A stretch of 64,000 nucleotides of DNA, taken from NCBI GenBank assembly GCA_900546515.1, contig URDG01000002.1, forward strand, positions 66,502-130,501, given 5' to 3'. This DNA comes from an uncultured Eubacteriales bacterium (lineage in GTDB: Bacteria; Bacillota; Clostridia; Oscillospirales; Oscillospiraceae). Below, piece by piece: positions 50,800 to 59,345 of this stretch (positions within the stretch are counted from its first letter, which is position 1; every line of letters begins with the position of its first letter). The position numbers and the translations under genes are program-made. The notes beneath the pieces are model-generated. The model was given only the letters and a program-made list of their open reading frames with translations. It made no database searches and was not told where the DNA came from.

Positions 50800-52154
50800 T
50801 CGAGCGGGATCTTGTCCGGAGAACTGTGCCAGTAAGATGAAAAGAGTTCCTTGAGTTCGGTTGCAAGGATAACAAGGAACGCCAGCGCAATATAGCGCTG
50901 ATCGAGTATGCATATCCCGCTTCCTCCCTCGGCAAATGTGAAATACCACAGATAGCCCACCACTGAGGAGAGTATCACCGTCACGGGTATGTACCACTTT
51001 TTGCGGTTAGACATGAAGTAGACGAAGCTCATTACATCCGCCATATAGAAATAGCGCTCGTGCATCCTGGGGAGCACATACGGTACGAGCAGCGAAGAGA
51101 TGAAGAATATCCTTATAAGATTTTCCGGCTTGAAGGTCTTTACGCCCGTCAGGCAGAAATAAATGAACAGGATGACCGATGCGCCGGCCAGAAAGACCGT
51201 GACGTTGCTGTAGCCTTCAAAATCAGCGCCGGTGAAAAAGCGCCAGAGCGTTGGTGCGTTTGAATAGAGCGAGGGGTACTGCTGCGTCTGATCCACATAA
51301 ATGCTCATGCAGCTGCCGAGACTGCGCCCTGCGGCAAGCGCGGGGACGAGCGTGGCAAAGAACACTATAGGTATCCAGAGCAGATGCTTCGGTTTTACCT
51401 GCCCCATGAAAAGTGCAACACAGAGCGCCGGGAGAATGAAGATCGCCTGAAGCTTGAAGCAGAAGGCGAGCGTCCAAGCGATAGCGCACAGCCGTCCCCG
51501 GCCCTTTACCGCAGCATACATTGAGATCACGCAGAAAGCGACATATATAGAATCGCACTGCGCCCACTGAGCGCTGTTCATAAGAACGCTCGGTATGCCA
51601 AGCGCGACAATAAACGACGCGAGCTGCAGGCGGCGGTCCTCGGTAATGAGCATGACCGTCTTCATGCAGTAGTACGCGAGTATCACATCAAACAGGCAGG
51701 ACAGCGCCTTTATGCTGATGATAGGCGCAATGCCGAGCCGCGAAAAGACGAGCAGGAAATAAAGGTACGGCATATTGTAATTGCCTATGGGCGTGACAAG
51801 CGCCTCGCGCACGGGCAGCGCGCCGAGCTTCTTCACCCAGTCCGCCAGAAAAGCAGTATAGTCCCTTGACTCGAAATACAAAAGACACACGCGGGAGAAA
51901 GTAAGGCAGGCCAGACAGGCCGCGGCAATAAAAAGCGAGAGCGCGTCAAACCTGTTCTGCGCGATAAGAAGCGCCTGCGACAGGAAGAAAAGCCCTCCGA
52001 ATATTACCGCCGTCGGCAGCGGGTAGTAGACGTTGACCTTTTCCGCCGTAAGTATCACAAATATTCCGAAGCCCACGGAAAGAAGCGCGGCGGCCCCGTA
52101 CAAAAGCAGCTTTTTGCTGCCGGCCTTATCCAAAAGAACCGATGCTTTGCTCAA
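50796..52154 (-). CDS. GT-C-type integral membrane glycosyltransferase
   Basis: 452 residues with about eleven to twelve membrane helices, starting at a TTG (52154) with AAGGTGAT just before it. The first extracellular loop contains RDYTAFLADWVKKLG, the position of the catalytic Asp in GT-C enzymes that use polyprenyl-phosphate sugars, and LVPYVLPRMHERYFYMADVMSF is a conserved segment of mannosyltransferase/GT87-like proteins. It probably adds a sugar to a surface polymer or lipid outside the membrane. Donor and acceptor are unknown. It stands alone, leftward, with the hairpin array just past its stop. Confidence 0.8.
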   Translation of the reverse strand: MSKASVLLDKAGSKKLLLYGAAALLSVGFGIFVILTAEKVNVYYPLPTAVIFGGLFFLSQALLIAQNRFDALSLFIAAACLACLTFSRVCLLYFESRDYTAFLADWVKKLGALPVREALVTPIGNYNMPYLYFLLVFSRLGIAPIISIKALSCLFDVILAYYCMKTVMLITEDRRLQLASFIVALGIPSVLMNSAQWAQCDSIYVAFCVISMYAAVKGRGRLCAIAWTLAFCFKLQAIFILPALCVALFMGQVKPKHLLWIPIVFFATLVPALAAGRSLGSCMSIYVDQTQQYPSLYSNAPTLWRFFTGADFEGYSNVTVFLAGASVILFIYFCLTGVKTFKPENLIRIFFISSLLVPYVLPRMHERYFYMADVMSFVYFMSNRKKWYIPVTVILSSVVGYLWYFTFAEGGSGICILDQRYIALAFLVILATELKELFSSYWHSSPDKIPLD

Positions 52155-52316
52155 TTTATCACCTTCAAAAAATCATTCCGCCGGAAAAACGGCGGCATGT
52201 TCCGCCGCATTCCGGCAGAGCACGCAGTCATAGCTTACTATATTCGGCGCTTTTAGTCAATTAAATACTTATCCACGCGCAGCGCCGTAAGGGCAAATTT
52301 ACCTCGCGCCCCCGGC

Positions 52317-52345
52317 TTGCCAGCCCCGGAACTTTGTAGTATCAT
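52317..52345 (+). promoter_or_regulatory. Promoter placed for a leaderless mRNA of the DUF3810 gene
   Basis: TTGCCA (52317-52322), 17 bases, TATCAT (52340-52345). Transcription would start about 6-7 bases later, at the ATG at 52352 itself. There is no Shine-Dalgarno sequence before this ATG. Confidence 0.5.
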
Positions 52346-52351
52346 ATCCGC

Positions 52352-53500
52352 ATGGAAAACATTCTGCCGAAAAAACGGTCGGTAAAGTCCGTATATATGC
52401 TCTGTCCCGCCGCCCACACCGCCGGGCTGCTCTCACTGCTTGCGATCACGCTGCATCTTCTCATGCGGCAGGATCACGAGCTGATGGTACGGCTGTCGGA
52501 AAATGTGGTGCGCCCGCTCCACCGCGCGCTTGCGCTTTTTAACTCCGGAGTCAGCTTCTCCGTGGCAGAGCTGCTTATCGTCTGCACAGCCGCTGCGGTG
52601 CTGCTGCGGCTCGTGTTCAGCGCGGCGCTGCTGGTGCGCGGACGGTTCACATGGGTGCGGCTGTATAAGGACCTCGCGCAGCTCGTCTCACTGCTGCTTT
52701 TCATATATGCGGGCTTCTGCCTGCTGTGGGGCACATTTTATTACGGCGACGACTTTGCGGAGAAGAGCGGGCTGAGCCGCGATCCGGTATCCGTGGAGCA
52801 GCTGGAGACCGTTACGGAGTACTTCGCCGGGCTTGCCAACAAGTACGGCGGCGAGGTCGCGCGGGACGAGAACGGCTTCTACAATGCCGACCGGGCCGAA
52901 TTGATCCGAAAGTCCGCGGCGCTTTTTGACGGCCTCGACGAGGAGTATCCCTGCCTTGCCGGGCCGCGGGTGACGGCAAAGCCCGTGAGCCTGTCGCATC
53001 TGATGAGCTACATAGATTTTACGGGTTTTTTCTTCCCGTTTACAGGCGAAGCAAATGTAAATACGGACTTCCCGCCGGGGCTCTTCGCCTCCACGGTCGC
53101 CCATGAGCTGAGTCATCAGCGGGGCGTGGCCAAGGAGCAGGAGGCAAACTTCACCGCCGTACTGGCCAGCCTGAACTATGGCGACGCGGACTACTGCTAT
53201 TCTGCGGCGCTTCTGGCGTACACCCATCTCGGCAACGCGCTTTACAGCGCGGATCATGACGCATGGGCGCGCATATACGAAAAGCTGGACGAGAACATTC
53301 TGCGCGATTTTGCACGTGACCGCGCCTACTGGAAGCAGTTTGACACCCCGGCGCAGAGCGTGTCGAACACCGTGTACGAGGGTTTTCTGCACAGCTATGA
53401 TCAGACGCTTGGCCTGAAAAGCTACGGCGCATGCGTGGATCTGCTGGTAAACTGTTATTATGACGCGGCAAGCGCCGCTTCCGTTGGACAGAGCAAATGA
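52352..53500 (+). CDS. DUF3810 membrane protein with HExxH motif
   Basis: 382 residues. Three helices at the N-terminal side (about 17-33, 61-83 and 107-126), then a soluble extracellular part. FASTVAHELSHQRGVAKEQEANFTAVLASL holds a zinc-protease-like HExxH followed by an E-x-E-A segment. DUF3810 is common in Clostridia and Bacteroidetes; a metallopeptidase role is likely from the motif but unproven. Start of a rightward run of three genes (DUF3810, HD, NimA-like) with gaps of about 20 bp. No ribosome site; see leaderless promoter. Confidence 0.85.
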   Translation: MENILPKKRSVKSVYMLCPAAHTAGLLSLLAITLHLLMRQDHELMVRLSENVVRPLHRALALFNSGVSFSVAELLIVCTAAAVLLRLVFSAALLVRGRFTWVRLYKDLAQLVSLLLFIYAGFCLLWGTFYYGDDFAEKSGLSRDPVSVEQLETVTEYFAGLANKYGGEVARDENGFYNADRAELIRKSAALFDGLDEEYPCLAGPRVTAKPVSLSHLMSYIDFTGFFFPFTGEANVNTDFPPGLFASTVAHELSHQRGVAKEQEANFTAVLASLNYGDADYCYSAALLAYTHLGNALYSADHDAWARIYEKLDENILRDFARDRAYWKQFDTPAQSVSNTVYEGFLHSYDQTLGLKSYGACVDLLVNCYYDAASAASVGQSK

Positions 53501-53519
53501 TCTAATAATGGAGGAGCTT

Positions 53520-54515
53520 ATGACAGAACCGTCTCCCGTGATATACAGCGCGTCCGTTCCCGCGTGGTTCGATGAATTCTGCGCCGTGCCCGAGATGCAG
53601 AGGCTCCGGGGCGTCGGAATGAACTGCGGCTGCGAGTATACGGATTTCCCGCGCTTCCGCGAGCTTCCGGTATATTCCCGTTTCCGGCACAGCGTAGGCG
53701 TGGGTCTCATAACCTGGCGCTTCACCGGAGATATGGCGCAGGCTCTCGCAGGGCTTTTTCACGACATATCGACGCCGTGCTTTGCGCACACGGTGGATTT
53801 TCTGCACGGAGACTATCTGGAACAGGAGTACACCGAAGGGCGCACAGCGACGATCATAAAAAATTCACCGGCGATCATGCGCCTGCTCCGCAAATACGGC
53901 ATAGACCCCGATGCAGTCACAGATTACCACCGCTACCCCATTGCGGATAATGACAGCCCGCGGCTTTCAGCCGACAGGCTCGAGTACACGCTCGGCAATC
54001 TGGCGGGTTACAGAATATGCAGCGCCGCCCGGCTGCAGGGGTATTATGACGCGCTCTGCGTGACCACCGCGCCGGACGGAGCGCCTGAGCTTGCCTTCGG
54101 CGATGCCGCGGCTGCCGCCGGCTTTGCGCAGGATGCGCTGAAAATGTCCCGGATATATGTCTCCGATGAGGACCGCTATGCGATGCAGCGTCTCTCCGAG
54201 CTGCTCCGGCGCGCGCTGGAAAAGGGCGCTGTGCATGCGGATGAGCTCTATCTCACGGAAGAGGCCGTGCTAGCAAAGCTGCTTGCCGACGGAGAGCTTT
54301 GCTCCATGTGGCGCGAATACCGCGCGCTCCATGAGCTTGTCGCGGATCCGGAGTCCGCGCCGGACGGAGCATGGCGGATAATACCCGCCAAAAAGCGCTA
54401 TATCGACCCGCTGGCCGCAGGAGCCGGCAGGCTGTCGGACATAGATCCGGACTTTGCCCGCGCGGCGGCAGCTTTTCTGGCCGAGCCGCAGGACAGGCCG
54501 GTCTGCGCAAGATAA
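53520..54515 (+). CDS. HD-domain protein
   Basis: 331 residues from the ATG at 53520, which follows GGAGGAG by a few bases (an ATG four codons earlier is less well placed). RFRHSVGVGLITWRF and LAGLFHDISTPCFAHTVDFLHGDY give the H...HD...D metal-binding pattern of HD phosphohydrolases, which act on nucleotides or nucleotide second messengers. The second half is helical and unfamiliar. It is 19 bp after DUF3810 and 21 bp before the NimA-like gene, so likely co-transcribed. Substrate unknown. Confidence 0.85.
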   Translation: MTEPSPVIYSASVPAWFDEFCAVPEMQRLRGVGMNCGCEYTDFPRFRELPVYSRFRHSVGVGLITWRFTGDMAQALAGLFHDISTPCFAHTVDFLHGDYLEQEYTEGRTATIIKNSPAIMRLLRKYGIDPDAVTDYHRYPIADNDSPRLSADRLEYTLGNLAGYRICSAARLQGYYDALCVTTAPDGAPELAFGDAAAAAGFAQDALKMSRIYVSDEDRYAMQRLSELLRRALEKGAVHADELYLTEEAVLAKLLADGELCSMWREYRALHELVADPESAPDGAWRIIPAKKRYIDPLAAGAGRLSDIDPDFARAAAAFLAEPQDRPVCAR

Positions 54516-54536
54516 AAACACGGAGGAGCGGAAAAT

Positions 54537-55004
54537 ATGAGAAGAGCAGACAGAGAAGTAACTGATATAAACGATATACGGCAGATACTCGACGAGGGCG
54601 AGGTGCTGCACATAGCGCTGAATAACGGCGTCTACCCGTACATACTGCCCGTCAATTACGGCTATGAGCTGAGCGGCGGCAGGCTGACGCTTTTTTTCCA
54701 CGGCGCGTCTGAGGGTGCAAAGCACGCCGTTATCGCAGCGGACAACCACGTCTCCGTCGAGATAGACTGCGGGCACGCCCTGGTGCCGCCTACCGGAGGC
54801 GTCTCCTGCACAACGGGATATTCCTATGCAAGCCTTATCGGTCAGGGAACCATCAGAAAAGCCGGTGACAGCGAGAAGGTGAAATATCTCGACGCACTGC
54901 TGCTGCATTACGGAGTAACACCGTCAGGTTATGCTCCCGCGCATCTCGCCAATACGCTCGTATACGTGATAGACGTGGAAAGCTATACGGCAAAGCGCAG
55001 ATAA
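54537..55004 (+). CDS. PNPOx-like flavin-binding protein (NimA family)
   Basis: 155 residues, split-barrel flavin fold. MRRADREVTDINDIRQILDEGEVLHIALNNGVYPYILPVNYGYE is the typical beginning of the NimA/nitroimidazole-reductase-like group; FFHGASEGAKHAVI and YASLIGQGTIRKAGDSEKVKYLDALLLHYG follow as FMN-contact segments. Usually an FMN-dependent reductase of unknown natural substrate. Not evidence of drug resistance by itself. Last gene of its run. Confidence 0.88.
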   Translation: MRRADREVTDINDIRQILDEGEVLHIALNNGVYPYILPVNYGYELSGGRLTLFFHGASEGAKHAVIAADNHVSVEIDCGHALVPPTGGVSCTTGYSYASLIGQGTIRKAGDSEKVKYLDALLLHYGVTPSGYAPAHLANTLVYVIDVESYTAKRR

Positions 55005-55031
55005 GTCCCGCCGTTCCGGGCAAGCCGCCTT

Positions 55032-55928
55032 TCAAAACGAGATAAAGATATTGCTCAGGCCGCCATGCCTCACGGCTTCGCGCATGCGCGGGCACAGGCC
55101 GCGCGCGGCCTCCCTGATATAAGCGGTATCAGCGCTGCACAGGCCAAGCGCCGTGCATGCTGCTGACGCCGCTTTTTCAACGGTGCGTTCAATGCCGTGC
55201 TCTGGGTCTTCATCTGCGGCGGCTTCCAAAAGGCGCGCCGCCTCTCTGCGCTGCTCAGGCGATATGTCAAGTGCGCGGACGTCAGCTCCGGACAGCGCAA
55301 GTCCGACGGCGTTTGCAAGAACAGGGCCGCAGATATTTATCATCAGATCCTCATAGTCAGGCACAGCCGCAGCCAGAAGCCGCCGCGCGCTATCCTGCGG
55401 AAAGCCGTTTACGAAGCGATTCTCCGTTCTGAGCCTGCGGATATATTCCGCAACGTAGCTTATGCCGCAGAGCGTCTCCGGCACCGGGCAGAGCAGCGGA
55501 TAATCTATATCGCAGGGTATATCGTGCGCGGAATAATATATATCGTAGCGTGCAAAAAAGCTTCCTAGACTCTTCAGCGTATCCGAATAAAAGGCATTCG
55601 GGACATGCACCGCTTCAAGGCATGCCGCGCCCCATGCCTCCCTGCCCCTGACGCGCGCTCGCGCCAGTATGTCTCTTCCGCGCCGCAGGGCGTCTTCGGC
55701 GTCGTTCAGAAGCGCATCCTCCAGCTGAACGCCGTCTGCTTCTGCCGCCACGGACAGGGTGTATAAAACGGATCTCAGCAGCTCCTGCACACGAGTGGCC
55801 GGGAGGGATGTGCTGTCCGCGCCGCTGTATTTCTCCGCCTGCAAACTCAGAAGCGTCCAGAGTGCGGAGAGCACTTTCTCTTCCGCCCCCGGAGACCGCG
55901 GCGCTGCCGGACTTTCATTCACTCTCAT
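55032..55928 (-). CDS. DUF6179 family protein
   Basis: 298 residues from the ATG at 55928, overlapping the upstream stop (ATGA) with GGAGG five bases before it. Mostly helical, acidic, no signal peptide. Landmarks such as HDIPCDIDYPLLCPVPETLCGISYVAEYIRRL and NICGPVLANAVGLALSG fit the DUF6179 family, which I recognise mainly by the pairing with DUF6323. Function unknown. The overlap makes a joint complex likely. Confidence 0.75.
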   Translation of the reverse strand: MRVNESPAAPRSPGAEEKVLSALWTLLSLQAEKYSGADSTSLPATRVQELLRSVLYTLSVAAEADGVQLEDALLNDAEDALRRGRDILARARVRGREAWGAACLEAVHVPNAFYSDTLKSLGSFFARYDIYYSAHDIPCDIDYPLLCPVPETLCGISYVAEYIRRLRTENRFVNGFPQDSARRLLAAAVPDYEDLMINICGPVLANAVGLALSGADVRALDISPEQRREAARLLEAAADEDPEHGIERTVEKAASAACTALGLCSADTAYIREAARGLCPRMREAVRHGGLSNIFISF

Positions 55929-56389
55929 TTCCGCCTCCCGTCCATGTCCGCTTTTTCCCCGCGCTTTATTCTCCGGCATATGCCGTCCATCACTCCGGCG
56001 AGATATTCCGTCGAGCCTTGCGCTCTGCCGTCAAATACCGAGCGCATGATGCCGGTAAGCTCATCGTCTGAAAGCAGTTCCATGGACTCGCTCTTGCTCC
56101 TGTAGAATATCTCCTGCAACTCAGCCAGCGTACCGGCGAAGCAGTCCCGCTCCAGATACGGCGAATCACAGAACGCCCGCATCAGCTTCGGCAGTATCCC
56201 GCCGCCGAATTCTACGCGTCCCGCGGCTCTCAGCGCCTCAGCTCTGCATGCAACAAGCTCCTCGATTTCTCCCTCCGTCAGCGTCAGCCCGTACTGCCGC
56301 GTGATGCCGCAGCACAGGCGTATCTCCCGCTTTGCATTTTCCTCAGTCAGCCCGCCCGGTTTCCCGAACAGCTCAGGTATATTATCCAC
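55925..56389 (-). CDS. DUF6323 family protein
   Basis: 154 residues from a GTG at 56389 with AAGGAGG seven bases upstream; the frame runs further without ribosome site. Small helical protein: LTEGEIEELVACRAEALRAAGRVEFGGGILPKLMRAFCDSPYLE is its most conserved-looking part. Matches the DUF6323 family that accompanies DUF6179 in Clostridia. No known role. First gene of a two-gene leftward unit, with its own promoter. Confidence 0.75.
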   Translation of the reverse strand: MDNIPELFGKPGGLTEENAKREIRLCCGITRQYGLTLTEGEIEELVACRAEALRAAGRVEFGGGILPKLMRAFCDSPYLERDCFAGTLAELQEIFYRSKSESMELLSDDELTGIMRSVFDGRAQGSTEYLAGVMDGICRRIKRGEKADMDGRRK

Positions 56390-56422
56390 GGCGTATCCTC
56401 CTTCGACAATAATGGTGTATAT

Positions 56423-56451
56423 TCTATATACCGGGTCAGGCGGAATTACAA
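56423..56451 (-). promoter_or_regulatory. Promoter of the DUF6323-DUF6179 unit
   Basis: Minus-strand TTGTAA (56451-56446), 17 bases, TATAGA (56428-56423), about 35 bases before the GTG start. Confidence 0.55.
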
Positions 56452-56454
56452 GAC

Positions 56455-56483
56455 TTGAAAAAATGGCGAAAATGTGGTAATAT
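56455..56483 (+). promoter_or_regulatory. Rightward promoter leading straight into a terminator
   Basis: TTGAAA (56455-56460), 17 bases, TAATAT (56478-56483). No rightward gene follows; the terminator at 56493 begins a few bases past the expected start. Confidence 0.45.
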
Positions 56484-56492
56484 AGGCACCGT

Positions 56493-56519
56493 CGAAGGAA
56501 GAATTTCCTTCGTTTTTTT
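56493..56519 (+). terminator. Orphan rightward terminator
   Basis: 8-bp stem (56493-56500 with 56505-56512), then seven T. It points rightward but no rightward gene lies upstream within this gap. Confidence 0.7.
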
Positions 56520-56559
56520 CTGCCGTCAGTTAAAAAGAGCAGCTGCGGCAATATTAAAA

Positions 56560-56587
56560 GCGCAGCCCCCTGTACGGGTGGCTGCGC
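56560..56587 (-). terminator. Terminator after the leftward lipoprotein gene
   Basis: GCGCAGCC/GGCTGCGC stem extended by CCC/GGG with one bulged base; a T-rich run follows on the minus strand. Confidence 0.75.
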
Positions 56588-56618
56588 CTTTTTCAGGATA
56601 TTCAATTCGCAATTTGCT

Positions 56619-57413
56619 TCAGCTCTGGGCTGCCTGCTCGGCGGGAGCCTCAGCGGCCTCTGCCGCAGGCTCGGTCGCCGCGCTCTCAAGCACGAAGATG
56701 CGGAAATTCTGCTCATTGAGGCTTACAAAGCAGTTGTTCTCGTCAGTGACTATCTCAAGACTGTATTCATGCTCACCGTCATTGTATTTGAGCGTGCTTG
56801 CGCTGTCGAGCGCCCATGTGATCTCGTCCTCTCCGCCGTCAAACACCTCTGTGCCGGTGCCGTCAGCGCGGAGAATGAGCATGTTGTTGGGATTATCCTG
56901 GCAGATGAGCTGCATGCCGACAAAAAGCTGCTCTATAGTCTTGGGATTGCCGCGGACATACCATGTCGAGTTTTTGCTGTCATATGCGGTAAAATCATCG
57001 TTGAAAACTATATCAATGCTGCTCTGTCCGTCCTCAGCCTCGCCGTCGATAAGATGCATGTCCTCAGTCATGGCGCATACCACGGTGCTGACAGCCTCGC
57101 CGTTTTCGACCCTGACATATGCAAAGCCGATGCTGCTGTTATCCGCAGGGGTAAAATAGATGTAATTTTCTCCCCTTACACCGTTGGCGTACCATGCATC
57201 GCCGGTATGATCCTCGCTGTTTGACTGTCCGATATTGAGCTGGGAGGGATTGACGTTCGCCTTGGGCTCAAGCTTGCTGACGTCCTCTATGGTCTCTCCG
57301 GCGACCTCTTCGATCTTACCGGTTCCCACGGTATCGTCGACCTTCGCTTCTCCGCACGCCGCAAAGCTGAGTGCCAGTACAGCAATAAGCGCTGCTGCGA
57401 TTATTTTTTTCAT
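56619..57413 (-). CDS. Secreted lipoprotein of unknown function
   Basis: 264 residues from the ATG at 57413 with GGAGAG upstream. MKKIIAAALIAVLALSFAAC is a lipoprotein signal peptide with Cys20 as the lipid site. The mature part has a low-complexity acidic start, then a beta-rich region (YIYFTPADNSSIGFAYVRVENGEAV; SLNEQNFRIFVLES) and an Ala/Glu/Pro-rich C-terminal tail. No domain recognised. Monocistronic, with a candidate operator upstream. Confidence 0.8.
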   Translation of the reverse strand: MKKIIAAALIAVLALSFAACGEAKVDDTVGTGKIEEVAGETIEDVSKLEPKANVNPSQLNIGQSNSEDHTGDAWYANGVRGENYIYFTPADNSSIGFAYVRVENGEAVSTVVCAMTEDMHLIDGEAEDGQSSIDIVFNDDFTAYDSKNSTWYVRGNPKTIEQLFVGMQLICQDNPNNMLILRADGTGTEVFDGGEDEITWALDSASTLKYNDGEHEYSLEIVTDENNCFVSLNEQNFRIFVLESAATEPAAEAAEAPAEQAAQS

Positions 57414-57480
57414 CTTGTGCTCTCCTTTCGGTATGTATAATGAGCTTGACATATATACATGTTTTATAATACCACACTAT

Positions 57481-57494
57481 TTCCAATTTTGGAA
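57481..57494. promoter_or_regulatory. Inverted repeat upstream of the lipoprotein gene
   Basis: TTCCAA-TT-TTGGAA, 67 bases before the lipoprotein start, close to a minus-strand TATTAT. Possible operator. Confidence 0.35.
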
Positions 57495-57533
57495 CTCTTT
57501 TTCGCAAATTTACATAATATTTTTACAATTCGC

Positions 57534-58364
57534 TCAGGACCGCAGTATAAACTTTTCTATCGCCGCGCCGACACCTCCGCTGTTGTTGTCCGAGGTCGTA
57601 TAGTCCGCCGCCGCTTTGACCTGCTCCTCGGCATTCTCCATGGCGATTCCCAGTCCGGCCGCGCGCAGCATATCCGCGTCGTTTATGCCGTCGCCAAAGG
57701 CGATCGCCTGCTGCATGCCGAAGCCGAGACGCGCGCAGAGCGCCGCAAGGCCCTTGTCCTTTCCCGCGTCCCTGCTGTTGACCTCTATATTACTGCTGAC
57801 GGATGAGGAGAACAAAAGTTCCGGAAAAAGTTCAGGCAGATCACGCAGCAGGCGCGAGCGCAGCTCCTGATCCCGGCAATAGACCTGCAGCTTCTGGATA
57901 GGCCTGTCCTTGGCGCGCAGCGCCGCCTTGAGCTCCGGCACGGGGATGCGCAGAGTTTTTATAAGCCGCAGAATTCCGCGGTCCGGCATGAAATCTGCCG
58001 CATTTTCCAGCATGCTCTCCGTCATCCAGCCGGTATTATCCTGATAACAGTCATAATAAACGGGCAGCGTATCCATGTACTCGTAAAAACGCAGCGCCTC
58101 GCCGACAGGTATCTCCGCCCGGTAGACGACCTCGTCCTCCGCCGAGTCATATACATACGCCCCGTTTATGCAGACGTAGTAGCGTATGAACGGCGCGCTT
58201 TTCAGCTCCTCCGGTATTCCCGCAAATATGCGTCCCGTCGCCGGTACGGCATACACGCCCTTTTCCGCCGCGGCCTTCAGCGCCGCCATATTCCTCTCCG
58301 GTATATTCTTCTCGCTGTCGAGAAACGTTCCGTCCAAATCAAATGCGATAAGTCTGTAATCCAT
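57534..58364 (-). CDS. Cof-type HAD phosphatase
   Basis: 276 residues from the ATG at 58364. IAFDLDGTFLDSEKN is HAD motif I; VPATGR is motif II; KLQVYCRDQELR lies in the type IIB cap; AFGDGINDADML is motif IV, with NSRDAGKDKGLAALCARLG between, as usual in Cof/YidA proteins. These dephosphorylate sugar phosphates or cofactor intermediates, often broadly. Leftward single gene, divergent from the transketolase genes. Confidence 0.92.
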   Translation of the reverse strand: MDYRLIAFDLDGTFLDSEKNIPERNMAALKAAAEKGVYAVPATGRIFAGIPEELKSAPFIRYYVCINGAYVYDSAEDEVVYRAEIPVGEALRFYEYMDTLPVYYDCYQDNTGWMTESMLENAADFMPDRGILRLIKTLRIPVPELKAALRAKDRPIQKLQVYCRDQELRSRLLRDLPELFPELLFSSSVSSNIEVNSRDAGKDKGLAALCARLGFGMQQAIAFGDGINDADMLRAAGLGIAMENAEEQVKAAADYTTSDNNSGGVGAAIEKFILRS

Positions 58365-58456
58365 CGTATATATTATCCCTCCGTATGCGCTGCACAGATT
58401 ATCCTCCAAAGCGGTGTTTTTAGCAAGTCATATCTCGCAGTTTTGTTTAGAATTTT

Positions 58457-58466
58457 GCTTGCAAGC
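58457..58466. promoter_or_regulatory. Palindrome over the transketolase -35 box
   Basis: GCTTGCAAGC, 10-bp perfect palindrome overlapping the TTGCAA -35 box of the transketolase promoter. Possible operator. Confidence 0.35.
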
Positions 58467-58487
58467 GAATTGCGCACAGTGTATAAT
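58459..58487 (+). promoter_or_regulatory. Promoter of the transketolase genes
   Basis: TTGCAA (58459-58464), 17 bases, perfect TATAAT (58482-58487), 55 bases before the start codon. Confidence 0.6.
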
Positions 58488-58541
58488 TCATATTATTCGT
58501 GCTAAAGATTCATGCGAAAGAAAATCAAGGAGGCTGACGCG

Positions 58542-59345
58542 ATGACGCTTCAGAAAAAAGCAAAGCAGTTGAGGATCGATATAATAAACGAGCTGTACGA
58601 GGCTCAGTCCGGCCATCCGGGCGGCTCCCTCTCGTGCATCGATACTCTGATCGCTCTCTACTACAATGTCATGAACATCCGCCCGGATGAACCTCACTGG
58701 GAGGACCGGGACCGGTTCGTACTCAGCAAGGGTCACTGCTGCCCTGCCCTGTATGCCGTTCTGGCCGACAAAGGATACTTTGACAAGTCCGAGCTTGCTA
58801 CCCTGCGCAAATACGGCAGCCATCTTCAGGGTCACCCGGACATGCGCAAGACGCCCGGCATAGACGCGAACACCGGCTCTCTCGGTCAGGGAATAGCCAT
58901 TGCAATGGGCATGGCCGTCGCTGCAAAGCACGGCGGAAAGAGCTATCATGTCTACACCATGGTCGGCGACGGCGAATGTCAGGAGGGGCTGGTGTGGGAG
59001 GCCTCCATGGCCGCCGCGCACTACAGGCTCGACAACTTTACCGTTATTCTCGACCACAACGGGCTCCAGATAGACGGCAGGAACGACGATGTGCTGAGTC
59101 TGGGCGACATCTGCGGCAAATTTGCAGCTTTCGGCTTTGACACCTTCAAGGTCGACGGGCACGATATAGACGCCGTTACCGCCGCGCTCAAAGCCCCGCA
59201 TACCCCCGGCAGGCCGAAATTCATCTGCTGCGAGACGGTCAAGGGCAAGGGCGTGTCATTCATGGAAAACAACGCCGGCTGGCACGGCTCAACAATAAAA
59301 ACCGCGGACTATGAAGCCGCTATAAAGGAACTGGAGGCGCTCTGA
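58542..59345 (+). CDS. Transketolase, N-terminal (ThDP-binding) subunit
   Basis: 267 residues from the ATG at 58542 (GGAGG eight bases upstream). This is the ThDP pyrophosphate-binding half: QSGHPGGSLSCIDTLIALYYNVM, FVLSKGHCCPALYAVLADKG, GSLGQGIAIAMGMAVAAK, and VGDGECQEGLVWEASMAA with the GDG...N-like metal motif, then HNGLQIDG. Transfers two-carbon units in the non-oxidative pentose phosphate pathway. The second half is a separate gene that starts in the stop codon (TGATG); the split form is common in Clostridia. Confidence 0.94.
   Translation: MTLQKKAKQLRIDIINELYEAQSGHPGGSLSCIDTLIALYYNVMNIRPDEPHWEDRDRFVLSKGHCCPALYAVLADKGYFDKSELATLRKYGSHLQGHPDMRKTPGIDANTGSLGQGIAIAMGMAVAAKHGGKSYHVYTMVGDGECQEGLVWEASMAAAHYRLDNFTVILDHNGLQIDGRNDDVLSLGDICGKFAAFGFDTFKVDGHDIDAVTAALKAPHTPGRPKFICCETVKGKGVSFMENNAGWHGSTIKTADYEAAIKELEAL

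Noticed and set aside
50520..50997. Short minus-strand frames in and beside the hairpin array
   Set aside because: They read through perfect palindromes and have no ribosome sites or similarity; the sequence is better explained as structured non-coding DNA.
54537..55004. NimA-like gene as nitroimidazole resistance determinant
   Set aside because: The family is broad; homology alone does not show resistance, and no resistance context is present.
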